A program made the translations under genes and the position numbers. From assembly GCF_014334135.1 (NCBI RefSeq), contig NZ_CP060497.1, positions 4,588,001-4,652,000 of the forward strand: a DNA stretch of 64,000 nucleotides, in the 5' to 3' direction. Position 1 is the first letter of the stretch. Each line of letters starts with the position of its first letter. Positions 35,701 through 42,697 of this stretch are shown here, in pieces. Source of the DNA: Olivibacter sp. SDN3. GTDB lineage: Bacteria > Bacteroidota > Bacteroidia > Sphingobacteriales > Sphingobacteriaceae. The notes under the pieces are model-generated. The model did not search any database and was not told the origin of the DNA. It saw only the letters and a list, made by a program, of their open reading frames with translations.

Positions 35701-35892
35701 ATTGACAGAATCCAAAATCCAGATGGCTCCTACATTGATGTATACGAACGCGTACCGGCGATGAGTGCAGGCGTCTCATTAAGAGTAAATATTTTTGGAT
35801 ACTTTGTTCTCGAGCCTTATTATGCAATTCCATTTAACCGGAGAGACCTAAGTTTTGGTACATTCGGTTTGAACTTCGCACCTGGTTGGTAG
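32761..35892 (+). CDS. Large outer-membrane protein: zinc-peptidase-like domain, TolB-like propeller, C-terminal barrel
   Basis: A 1043-residue exported protein. The signal peptide is residues about 1-33, ending in HVFGQ. Residues about 40-280 form a gluzincin-like domain with the HExxH motif HVLGHELVHAFQ (about residues 137-148) and a downstream MVEGMAEYLS segment that supplies the third ligand Glu. Residues about 290-600 hold WD40/PD40 TolB-type repeats (VSPAISPDGKFVAFLSEKD, ITWSPNGENVAFSG, PSFSRDGKKIVFSTD). Residues about 640-1043 look like a beta-barrel of the BamA/surface-antigen kind, ending in FGLNFAPGW. Such proteins are often annotated as TolB-like in Bacteroidota; function is unknown. 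The ATG at 32761 is preferred to the upstream TTG. Coding is certain; domain borders are rough. Confidence 0.82.
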   Translation: MKYFNTKSQLSFFKITSIFLLICCFSPHVFGQYFGQNKMRYKTLDFRVKETPHFDFYTYLENDSLFNRFVQESELWYELHQQVFRDTFLRKNPLILYNNHPDFQQTTAIGGQISVGTGGVTEGLKNRVVMPIMQINNQTRHVLGHELVHAFQYHSLIEGDSTRLENIGNLPLWMVEGMAEYLSIGKKDAFTAMWMRDAYLNKDIPSLRDLTESGRYFPYRYGQAFWAYIGSTYGDTVIVPFFKNTAKYGYQMAIKHTFGYDERTLSNLWRTNLENAYKPLLLDTAQIPKGKMIIDNRNGGNMNVSPAISPDGKFVAFLSEKDLFSIDLFLADAQTGKVIRKLTSRQNNSHIDEFSYIESAGTFSSDSKKFAFSIFSGGRTKLMIVDVSSGKTLAVESMGDVAEFSNITWSPNGENVAFSGLSNGQSDIYMFNLSTKELTQLTDDLYSDYHPSFSRDGKKIVFSTDRISLKSNYEGVDIPMGLAIMDIETRQIREIDIFPGANNLNPQFSSDDSQLYFLSNSDGFRNLYRYTFVDQKIERMTDYFTGISGITEYSPALSVSASDDILYSYYRAQKYTIYNAKPTDFAPVEVSRTDVNFDAAMLPPPQSLGVDIVNSNLNNYNIFRRISSSLIKPIAYKPKFQLDYLQGSGVGVAVGSRYGAGLASGIQGIFSDILGRNQLFAGLAINGEIYDFGGQFAYINQKSRINWGVSVSHIPFMSGLMSYGTREIDGNTYFTENTDIIRTFQSQVDAFAAYPFSRVARFEIGGALARYSYRVDRFSNYYNTIGQFVGSDRRRISNEEASQSYGGNFDSFTLQQINAAFVGDNSFFGVAAPLSGYRYRISAEKYFGDFDFTAYTVDLRKYHRIKPVSLAARAYTYMRVGNGEDRLYPLYIGYPFLIRGYESASFYNNNNNRTGGYNLNQLMGSRIAVVNLEARLPFTGPEKLAAFKSGLLFSDLNVFFDMGLAWSGGDKITFKREPDVIDRIQNPDGSYIDVYERVPAMSAGVSLRVNIFGYFVLEPYYAIPFNRRDLSFGTFGLNFAPGW

Positions 35893-35921
35893 ACTTATCT
35901 TTTCCACACAGCGCAAATTAA

Positions 35922-36278
35922 TCAAGCAATATAAGCCTGGTTAGTTTGCTTCATGTAATACATATCATTGCTTTTAGCCACTATTTGTTGTTCCCCCGCT
36001 AGCTTTAAGCTTAAATCTATCCAATCTTTATTGTAAGATCGAATCAGACGTTCTTTCTGCGACCGCGTAAAGATACTTAGGTTATTAAACCGCTCAATAC
36101 CAAGTTCTTCCGATCTAAATTCTTCAAAATATACTAATCTAGATACTTGAGAAGCAGCATCGAAAAACAACTGCTTATGTGTCTTATAAAAAGAAACTGT
36201 CTTTAAAAGATCATCCGTCAGACCTACATGTAAACATTTACGATTACAATCTGTTAATATGTACACAAATAACTTCAT
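35922..36278 (-). CDS. GIY-YIG nuclease family protein, degenerate
   Basis: A 118-residue protein with the fold pattern of small stand-alone GIY-YIG proteins. It has VYILTDCNRKCLHVGLTDDL in place of the GIY and YIG strands, RLVYFEEF, and the C-terminal helix SQKERLIRSYNKDWIDL, which matches the KxxLIxxxNPxWxDL end of the family. The second motif reads LHVG and the catalytic Arg after it is not seen, so nuclease activity is doubtful. It is divergent from the XRE-S24 regulator and shares its palindrome-containing promoter region. In other Bacteroidota, small GIY-YIG genes sit next to LexA-like regulators and translesion polymerase genes. Confidence 0.7.
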   Translation of the reverse strand: MKLFVYILTDCNRKCLHVGLTDDLLKTVSFYKTHKQLFFDAASQVSRLVYFEEFRSEELGIERFNNLSIFTRSQKERLIRSYNKDWIDLSLKLAGEQQIVAKSNDMYYMKQTNQAYIA

Positions 36279-36340
36279 AATAAATCAGCTAATATTTTTC
36301 GCTTATTAAAATTTAATTACTAACTTTATTGGCACAATAC

Positions 36341-36357
36341 TACTAATAATATTAGTA
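36341..36357 (+). promoter_or_regulatory. 17-bp perfect palindrome, candidate operator of the XRE-S24 regulator
   Basis: TACTAATA-A-TATTAGTA is perfectly symmetrical around one base. It lies 19 bases before the regulator start codon, just downstream of a near-consensus -7 box (TAACTTTA, 36320-36327). A repressor bound here would block its own promoter and could also act on the divergent GIY-YIG gene. Confidence 0.6.
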
Positions 36358-36376
36358 AAAACAAAATTATTTTAAA

Positions 36377-37147
36377 ATGAGTAACATTGCAGTTAATCTG
36401 AAATATCTTCGTAAAAAAAAAGGTCATACACAGCAGCAGTTTGCGGATTTAATGAATATTAAACGTTCTTTAGTGGGTGCTTATGAAGAGGATCGGGCGG
36501 AACCTAAATATGAATTACTAAAAAAATTCGCATTGCATTATGACCTTACCATGGACGAATTGGTAAACGATAAAATCGATGACAAATGGAAACCTACGGC
36601 AAAAGGGGGCATTTCTAATCTTCGCGTCCTCAGTATTACCGTCGACGGAGATGATAGGGAGAATATAGAACTTGTACCTGTTAAAGCAAGCGCTGGCTAT
36701 CTAAACGGCTATGCCGATCCTGACTACATAAGTGAACTCCCTAAATTTAGATTACCTATGTTTAATCAAGGAACTTATAGAGCGTTTGAAATAAAAGGTG
36801 ATTCTATGCTACCCCTTCAACCTGGCACTATTATTATCAGTGAATACGTAGAAAATTGGTTTGACATTAAACCCTCACTAACTTACATTATCATTTCTAA
36901 ATCTGAAGGGGTTGTTTATAAACGTATTGCCCATAAATTTAAGGAAGACAAAGGTTTGAAATTGCTTTCAGATAATAAAACCTACGATCCTTATTGGATA
37001 GACACAGCGGACATTTTGGAGATATGGAAAGCAAAAGCTTTTATAAGCACTAACCTTCCGGAACCAACACCTGAGCCTACGTTAGAAACGCTTACCAGTA
37101 TGATGGCACAGATGCAGAAAACCATTAGCGGAATCAAAACCGAATAA
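36377..37147 (+). CDS. XRE-family repressor with S24 (LexA/CI-like) peptidase domain
   Basis: A 256-residue regulator. Residues about 5-60 form an XRE helix-turn-helix (LRKKKGHTQQQFADLMNIKR). Residues about 110-215 form an S24 peptidase-type domain with ASAGY (Ala-Gly as in LexA cleavage sites), the serine in IKGDSMLP and the lysine in VVYKR. The C-terminal 35 residues are Pro/Glu-rich and may be a flexible tail. Such proteins repress DNA-damage or phage-like genes and cleave themselves when RecA filaments form; whether this one self-cleaves is inference. The 36341-36357 palindrome suggests autoregulation. The next gene, 35 bases on, is metabolic and probably unrelated. Confidence 0.85.
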   Translation: MSNIAVNLKYLRKKKGHTQQQFADLMNIKRSLVGAYEEDRAEPKYELLKKFALHYDLTMDELVNDKIDDKWKPTAKGGISNLRVLSITVDGDDRENIELVPVKASAGYLNGYADPDYISELPKFRLPMFNQGTYRAFEIKGDSMLPLQPGTIIISEYVENWFDIKPSLTYIIISKSEGVVYKRIAHKFKEDKGLKLLSDNKTYDPYWIDTADILEIWKAKAFISTNLPEPTPEPTLETLTSMMAQMQKTISGIKTE

Positions 37148-37182
37148 ATAAATAACCGAATGAATAAATAAGAAAAACCAGC

Positions 37183-38082
37183 ATGCACCGTATTACAGTA
37201 ATTGGTTCTGGCACAATGGGTAATGGCATAGCCCACTCATTTGCTCAACATGGCTATCAAGTTTCCTTAATGGACATCGATAAAAATTCGCTGGACAGGG
37301 CGTTACAGGCGATAGAGAAAAACTTAACTAGACAAGTAAACAAGCAAATACTTAGTGAGGATGAAAAAACGCTGGCATTGCAGAATATAACAACCTTTAC
37401 TTCGCTGGAGTTGGCAGTTAAGGATGCAGATCTGGCCATAGAGGCTGTTTCTGAAAATACGGATATAAAATTAGGAATTTTTAGAGAACTGGATAACTTA
37501 TGCCCAGCAGATACCATACTTGCCACTAACACTTCATCTATACCTATTACGCAAATAGCAGCAAACACATCAAGGCCAGAAAAGGTGGTTGGTATGCATT
37601 TCATGAACCCCGTACCTGTCATGAAACTAGTAGAAGTTATACGGGGCTATGATACGGATGAGCATGTGACCGAAAGTATTGTAAGCATAGCAAAAAGCTT
37701 AAGTAAAACGCCTGTTATTGTAAATGATTATCCAGGTTTTGTTGCTAACCGTATCCTTATGCCCATGATTAATGAGGCTATTTATAGTTTATATGAAGGC
37801 GTTGCAGGTGTAGAAGAAATAGATACTGTAATGAAACTTGGTATGGCTCATCCCATGGGACCTTTGCAACTAGCTGATTTCATTGGTTTGGATATCTGTT
37901 TAGCAATCCTTAAAGTTTTACACGATGGCTTAGGCAATCCTAAGTATGCCCCTTGTCCGTTGCTGGTCAATATGGTGCATGCCAAACATCTAGGAGTAAA
38001 ATCTGGAATGGGTTTTTATCAATATCCAGCAAAAAGTAAAGATATACAGGTTGCTAAACAGTTTTCTCGTAAGCTCGTATAA
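37183..38082 (+). CDS. 3-hydroxybutyryl-CoA dehydrogenase
   Basis: A 299-residue NAD(P)-dependent 3-hydroxyacyl-CoA dehydrogenase. The N-terminal Rossmann domain begins with GSGTMGNGIAHSFAQHGY. The substrate and catalytic region has NTSSIPITQIA and the catalytic His in GMHFMNPVPVMKLVEVI (about residue 139). The C-terminal helical domain has DYPGFVANRILMPMINEA and GMAHPMGPLQLADFIGLD. The enzyme interconverts acetoacetyl-CoA and 3-hydroxybutyryl-CoA in short-chain fatty-acid metabolism. It is a normal-length single-domain form without hydratase fusion. It converges with the RluA gene across a hairpin. Confidence 0.93.
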   Translation: MHRITVIGSGTMGNGIAHSFAQHGYQVSLMDIDKNSLDRALQAIEKNLTRQVNKQILSEDEKTLALQNITTFTSLELAVKDADLAIEAVSENTDIKLGIFRELDNLCPADTILATNTSSIPITQIAANTSRPEKVVGMHFMNPVPVMKLVEVIRGYDTDEHVTESIVSIAKSLSKTPVIVNDYPGFVANRILMPMINEAIYSLYEGVAGVEEIDTVMKLGMAHPMGPLQLADFIGLDICLAILKVLHDGLGNPKYAPCPLLVNMVHAKHLGVKSGMGFYQYPAKSKDIQVAKQFSRKLV

Positions 38083-38099
38083 TTTAGATAAAATGCTAC

Positions 38100-38129
38100 G
38101 AGCGATTCCAATTATGTATTGAATCGCTC
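38100..38129. terminator. Hairpin between convergent genes
   Basis: GAGCGATTC (38100-38108) and GAATCGCTC (38121-38129) form a perfect 9-bp stem between the dehydrogenase and the RluA gene, overlapping the last codons of the latter. No U-tract follows on the plus strand. Confidence 0.4.
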
Positions 38130-38849
38130 TAACTGTTTCAATAATGTGGAAAAGTCTTTAGGGTAAGGTGCCTCAATTATATATTTTTTACCATGGATAT
38201 TTAGTTGCAACTCTTTCGCATGTAAGGCAAAACGTTTCATGATGGGTAATTCTTCCTGTTCTTTACCCAAAATATATCCTCTTTTAATATGGGACAGGTA
38301 AACAGGCTTACCTTTATAAAGACCATCCCCAACTATTGAGGCGTGCTGTGTTGCTAAGTGGATTCGTATCTGGTGCATTCGCCCTGTTACGGGCCTACAC
38401 TCTACTAAGGTGTAGTTTTTAAAATATCGTAGTGACTTAAACCATGTTTCAGCATTCTTTCCATTAACACGGTCTATTGCAACGTTTCTATTCCCCATGT
38501 TCAATATAGGTAAATCGACCTTCATATCTTCAAAGACATGGTGTCCATCTATTATAGCATGATAAACTTTCTTAACTCTACGTTTCTCAAACTCAATAGA
38601 AACCGAACGGTAACTTGCGGGATTTTTCGCGATTAACAGAACCCCAGAGGTTTCCTTGTCTATCCGGTGGCATATTTGCGCATCAGTATGGTACTGTTTT
38701 GCCATCCTTAGTATATTAACCTCCCCTCCTTCGCGCTCATCCAATGATGAAATGAAGGGCGGTTTATTTACTGCTATAAGATCTTGATCTTCGTATATAA
38801 TAATGTCTTTAAACTTAGGGAATTTAAAGTTTCTTCCTCTTACGTCCAT
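38112..38849 (-). CDS. RluA family pseudouridine synthase
   Basis: A 245-residue stand-alone catalytic domain without an S4 domain. The signature HRIDKETSGVLLIAK contains the catalytic Asp (about residue 67). VNKPPFISS precedes it, and RPVTGRMHQIRIHLA (about 155-169) is the second family motif. It converts a uridine in rRNA or tRNA to pseudouridine; the site is unknown. The ATG at 38849 (MDVRG) is chosen over a TTG at 38858 because a -7 box TACTTTTG (38856-38863) covers the TTG. With that promoter the mRNA would be almost leaderless. Confidence 0.9.
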   Translation of the reverse strand: MDVRGRNFKFPKFKDIIIYEDQDLIAVNKPPFISSLDEREGGEVNILRMAKQYHTDAQICHRIDKETSGVLLIAKNPASYRSVSIEFEKRRVKKVYHAIIDGHHVFEDMKVDLPILNMGNRNVAIDRVNGKNAETWFKSLRYFKNYTLVECRPVTGRMHQIRIHLATQHASIVGDGLYKGKPVYLSHIKRGYILGKEQEELPIMKRFALHAKELQLNIHGKKYIIEAPYPKDFSTLLKQLERFNT

Positions 38850-38855
38850 AAGTAA

Positions 38856-38863
38856 CAAAAGTA
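38856..38863 (-). promoter_or_regulatory. -7 box TACTTTTG immediately upstream of the RluA start
   Basis: TACTTTTG on the minus strand ends 6 bases before the ATG at 38849. The usual start distance places transcription start at or next to the A of ATG. Confidence 0.45.
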
Positions 38864-39124
38864 AGAAAAGACCTGAACATTATTGTCGACCACCGATTAT
38901 TTTGAGCTATTTAATCAATTTTATATTTAGTTAAAATATGGACATACATGCTTAGGTACTTCAACACTTGGTATATCATATTTCTATGGCCGTTGCCTAT
39001 CACATTTGATTAACTACATACCATACGTTGTATTAAAATAAAATTAGAAAAAAGAACTTTTAGGAATCTAAATATTCTAACTACTCGTATATATACAAAA
39101 ATTCACATCAAGCTATAAATATCT

Positions 39125-39841
39125 ATGAAAAATTTGAAAATGAATAATGAAGATCACCAGCCTAGGGAAGATAGTCTTTCTCATACAAATTTAAAGAGGC
39201 GGTCATTTTTAAAGTTTACCGGTGCAACACTTGCCACCTCTGCCTTGTTGGCAACTGCGTGCAATAAAAATAAAGATGGTTTTCCTGATATGGAAGATGG
39301 TGTTTATATGGGAAAAGGAGACGTAGCAATTCTGAATTACGCCTACATTCTAGAACAGCTCGAAGCTGCTTTTTACACAAAGATAGCAGAATCGCCGTAT
39401 GGGGAGATTTCAGATCTGGAGAATTCTCTACTAGTAGATATCAGGGATCACGAGATTGCTCATCGAGAGTTTTTTAAGCTAGCATTAGGCGATAACGCGA
39501 TACCGGATATCGAGGTTGATTTCTCATCCATTAATTTTAGCAATCGGGATAATGTATTAGCTGCCGCTAAAGCATTCGAAGATTTAGGTGTTTCTGCGTA
39601 TAACGGCGCGGGACAATTGATTCAACAGCCGGAATACCTTCTGCTTGCCGGGAAAATTGCATCAGTGGAAGCACGTCATGCAGCACTAATTCGTGATCTA
39701 GTACGGAATGGCACCTTTGCAGACGATGAGGTCGTAGATGCCAATGGATTGGAAATATCCAAAAGTCCAAGCGATGTATTGACAGCAGCTGCACCGTTTA
39801 TCAAAACGAAAATTAACGCTAGAGATTTACCCACTTATTAA
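39125..39841 (+). CDS. Ferritin-like domain protein with Tat lipoprotein signal
   Basis: A 238-residue exported protein. The N-terminus has a twin-arginine motif (KRRSFLKFTGATLATSALL) and a lipobox (LLATAC, Cys about 46), so it is probably folded in the cytoplasm and exported as a lipoprotein. The mature part is a four-helix ferritin-like domain: NYAYILEQLEAAFYTK, IRDHEIAHREFFKLAL, AAKAFEDLGVSAYNGAGQLI and ASVEARHAALIRDL. Its Glu/His residues could hold a di-iron centre. It is followed after 10 bases by a second ferritin-like gene. The pair is common in Bacteroidota; physiological role unknown. Confidence 0.85.
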   Translation: MKNLKMNNEDHQPREDSLSHTNLKRRSFLKFTGATLATSALLATACNKNKDGFPDMEDGVYMGKGDVAILNYAYILEQLEAAFYTKIAESPYGEISDLENSLLVDIRDHEIAHREFFKLALGDNAIPDIEVDFSSINFSNRDNVLAAAKAFEDLGVSAYNGAGQLIQQPEYLLLAGKIASVEARHAALIRDLVRNGTFADDEVVDANGLEISKSPSDVLTAAAPFIKTKINARDLPTY

Positions 39842-39851
39842 CCCCACAGTT

Positions 39852-40682
39852 ATGAATGTATTTAAAGTTATCAAAGATATAGAAAACGCAGATTTGGAAA
39901 TTTATGAAAGATTGAATCCACGTAGAATGGTGATCCGGACTATTTCATCATTTGGTTCCAAAATAGCATTATCAAGTTTACCATTTGTGGTATCAGGACT
40001 GCTTAGAAAAGCTTATGGTCAAGAGTTGCCTCAAAAAATTGTAGACGTGCTGAATTTCGCGTTAACATTAGAATACCTTGAAGCTGAGTTCTACACAAAG
40101 GCTTTGGCAGCGAATGGTCTGATTACGAATACCACTGCTAAGGATGCAATAACGGTTATACGAGATCACGAAAACCAGCATGTAGACTTCTTAAAATCGG
40201 CATTGGGAGCTAAGGCTGTGGCCAAGCCGAAATTTGATTTTACCGCAAGTGGTACATTTTCAGATGTTTTTTCCAATTACGACACTTTTTTAGCTATTGC
40301 TAATGCACTTGAGGATACTGGTGTTAGAGCCTATAAAGGGCAGGCGGGAGAACTGATGGAAAATGATAATATATTACGTTATGCATTGAATATCCATAGT
40401 GTTGAAGCCAGACATGCCGCTCATATCCGGCAAATGCGTAGAGCAAGAGGTGGAGTAGCCGCGAACTTAAAACCATGGATAACTGGATCAAATGATACGG
40501 GAATCAGTGCGGTTGATCCTATATATGCAAATGAGGATAATAAAATCCAAGCTGACATAGATATTACCACATTAAATGGGATAAATGGAAAAATCAGTAC
40601 AGGTGCAGCGACAGAATCATTTGATGAACCATTGTCAAAAGATGCCGTACTTGAAATTGCTCAGTTATTTATTGTCAGTTAA
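39852..40682 (+). CDS. Ferritin-like domain protein, second of pair
   Basis: A 276-residue protein with the same four-helix pattern as its neighbour: NFALTLEYLEAEFYTKAL, IRDHENQHVDFLKSAL, IANALEDTGVRAYKGQAGEL and HSVEARHAAHIRQMRRA. Putative metal-binding Glu and His residues fall at matching places. The N-terminus has a hydrophobic stretch (about 33-50) ending in AYGQ, which may be a signal or anchor, and the first 30 residues are unusually long and charged. The C-terminal 60 residues lie outside the fold. It is co-transcribed with the first ferritin-like gene, so the two probably work together. A long terminator hairpin follows. Confidence 0.82.
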   Translation: MNVFKVIKDIENADLEIYERLNPRRMVIRTISSFGSKIALSSLPFVVSGLLRKAYGQELPQKIVDVLNFALTLEYLEAEFYTKALAANGLITNTTAKDAITVIRDHENQHVDFLKSALGAKAVAKPKFDFTASGTFSDVFSNYDTFLAIANALEDTGVRAYKGQAGELMENDNILRYALNIHSVEARHAAHIRQMRRARGGVAANLKPWITGSNDTGISAVDPIYANEDNKIQADIDITTLNGINGKISTGAATESFDEPLSKDAVLEIAQLFIVS

Positions 40683-40694
40683 CATCCATTTTGT

Positions 40695-40737
40695 AAATAA
40701 GGAACCACAAACATCAAGTGTTTATGGTTCTTTATTT
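40695..40737. terminator. Bidirectional terminator between ferritin-like and response-regulator genes
   Basis: Two 18-base arms (40695-40712 and 40720-40737) pair throughout with two G-T wobbles and a 7-base loop. AT-rich tails lie on both sides. It sits between convergent genes. Confidence 0.65.
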
Positions 40738-40755
40738 AAAATCGGCTATTCTGTT

Positions 40756-41451
40756 CTAAGAAGCTTCAAACTTATATCCTACACCCTTTACGGTAGATAC
40801 ATAATTGTCGCCGATTTTTTCTCGTAGCTTACGTATATGCACATCAATTGTCCGGTTGGTAACTACCACTGAGTCTTCCCAGATACTTTTCAGGATCGTC
40901 TCTCTGGTATACACTTTTCCCGGTCTGGATGCCAAAAGATATAATAACTCGAACTCCTTTTTAGCTAGCACAATCTTCTCATCATTTTTATATACCAAAA
41001 AAGTTTCTCGGTCTATTACAAGATCAGCTATTTCAACCTTATTATCCAACACTTCTTCGCCTTTACTATTCCTTCTTAATATGGCATTAATACGGCTAAT
41101 TAAAGCTCTTGGCTTAATAGGTTTGGCAATATAATCATCTGCTCCAACATTGAATCCAGCAATTTCAGAATATTCCTCACTTCTAGCAGTTAAAAATACC
41201 ATAAAAGTGTTTTTAAATTCCGGCATACTTCTCATAATTCTACAGGCTTCTATCCCATCCATTTTTGGCATCATGATATCTAAGATAATCAGATCAGGGT
41301 TTATCTTTCGTGCGGTTGAAACTGCTTCCTGACCGTTAGAAGCTGTAACTACGGTATAACCTTCTCTTTTCAAGTTATACTCGATGAGTTCAAGTATATC
41401 GGGCTCATCATCAACAACTAATATCTTGTATTTAGTACTGCTCATACTCAT
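40756..41451 (-). CDS. OmpR/PhoB-type response regulator
   Basis: A 231-residue two-component regulator. The receiver domain (residues about 8-122) has the acidic pair in VVDDEPD, the phospho-acceptor Asp in LIILDIMMPKMDG (about residue 56), Thr in FLTARS and Lys in YIAKPIKPRAL. The C-terminal winged helix (about 135-230) has LAKKEFELLYLLASRPGKVYTRE and the recognition helix VVTNRTIDVHIRKLREKIGD. No sensor kinase lies next to it, so its partner is elsewhere. The C-terminal wing SVTKGVGYKF-like turn is intact (STVKGVGYKFEAS). Confidence 0.92.
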   Translation of the reverse strand: MSMSSTKYKILVVDDEPDILELIEYNLKREGYTVVTASNGQEAVSTARKINPDLIILDIMMPKMDGIEACRIMRSMPEFKNTFMVFLTARSEEYSEIAGFNVGADDYIAKPIKPRALISRINAILRRNSKGEEVLDNKVEIADLVIDRETFLVYKNDEKIVLAKKEFELLYLLASRPGKVYTRETILKSIWEDSVVVTNRTIDVHIRKLREKIGDNYVSTVKGVGYKFEAS

Positions 41452-41548
41452 TAATTTTACGCTAAATTATGTACTTAATTGCAAATAAAAGTTAAGATAA
41501 TATTAACAAATCGTTAACGATAATAAATCGGGTGACATCAACTTAAAA

Positions 41549-42637
41549 TTACAAGGTTTTTTGAAGAAATTCTGCTAACGCTATACCTCTTAAGTTCTTT
41601 GCAATAATAACACCTTCTGGGTCGAGCAGAAAAGATGCCGGTATGCTTGATACTTTATAGAGCTCAGCAGCTTTACTATTCCATGCTTGCAAATCAGAAA
41701 CATGGATCCAAGTTAGCTTATCATCTTTGATGGCTTTCACCCAAGCTGCTTGATTATTATCAAGCGACACCCCTAAAACGGTGAAATTTCTATCTTTAAA
41801 AATATTATATTGACTAACAATATTGGGATTCTCCTCTCTACAAGGGACGCACCACGATGCCCAAAAATCTACCAAAGTATACTGACCTCTGAAGTCAGAA
41901 AGCTTCACATTTTTTCCCTTCTCATTCATTAATTCGAAATCTGGGGCCCTATTACCAATACTCAATGGTTTAAGTTCTGCCATATGTGTGACAAAATCTC
42001 GTACCGCAGCATTTTGGGGAAACTTATTCTTGATCGAATCTGCATAAGCCATCATTTCCTGTTCATATTCAACAGGGTCGAGTGAACTTATTGCATAAAA
42101 GCCCGCTAAGTTGTCGATATTTCTCTGTGAGAAAGCCAATACATCTTGGGAGAACTCAGTCAAATTGGTTTTATATTTATTTAACAACTCTTCTCTTATT
42201 TCTTTTTCTTTATCCGGTTCTGCTCCCAATCTCATCTGAAATTCCCCTTCAATCTTTTTTGATATATTAGCATAATGCATGTTAATCTCACTAAATGCTT
42301 TAATTTTACTGGATATTTCTGAGCCACTTATATCATATTTCCCATCAGGGTCCTCGAGATTAGCCTTGAATCCAACCTTTTCACCATTGCTAAGTACAAA
42401 AAAATAATGGTTGTTCCCTATTTTTAAATCGTAAAATTGAGGCATTGGCGCTGTTCTCCGAAATCGGAACTTATTGTTTTCATCTAGAAAGGCCGAGTCC
42501 ACCACGTTTCCGCCTTCGTAGAGAAAAATCTTCTTAACATCTCCACTATTGACCAATTCTCCATCCAACACAAACTGATCGTCATTGCTACAAGCAAAAA
42601 AGATCATGATGCTTACTGTAAATATTATTTTTTTCAT
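41549..42637 (-). CDS. TlpA-like thiol-disulfide oxidoreductase lipoprotein with DUF4369
   Basis: A 362-residue lipoprotein (signal peptide with lipobox IFFAC, Cys16). Residues about 25-110 form the DUF4369 beta domain (GELVNSGDVKKIFLYEGGNV), then a helical linker. The C-terminal thioredoxin domain has FWASWCVPCREENP (about residues 257-270) with the CxxC pair and the cis-Pro loop in VSSIPASFLLDPEG. Such proteins reduce or rearrange disulfides in the periplasm, for instance in cytochrome c maturation. It is transcribed alone with short gaps on both sides. Confidence 0.9.
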   Translation of the reverse strand: MKKIIFTVSIMIFFACSNDDQFVLDGELVNSGDVKKIFLYEGGNVVDSAFLDENNKFRFRRTAPMPQFYDLKIGNNHYFFVLSNGEKVGFKANLEDPDGKYDISGSEISSKIKAFSEINMHYANISKKIEGEFQMRLGAEPDKEKEIREELLNKYKTNLTEFSQDVLAFSQRNIDNLAGFYAISSLDPVEYEQEMMAYADSIKNKFPQNAAVRDFVTHMAELKPLSIGNRAPDFELMNEKGKNVKLSDFRGQYTLVDFWASWCVPCREENPNIVSQYNIFKDRNFTVLGVSLDNNQAAWVKAIKDDKLTWIHVSDLQAWNSKAAELYKVSSIPASFLLDPEGVIIAKNLRGIALAEFLQKTL

Positions 42638-42697
42638 GATAAACTGATTTGTTAGAAGAAATATACTTCAACTTAGCAATATAAATACATGAGCAGG

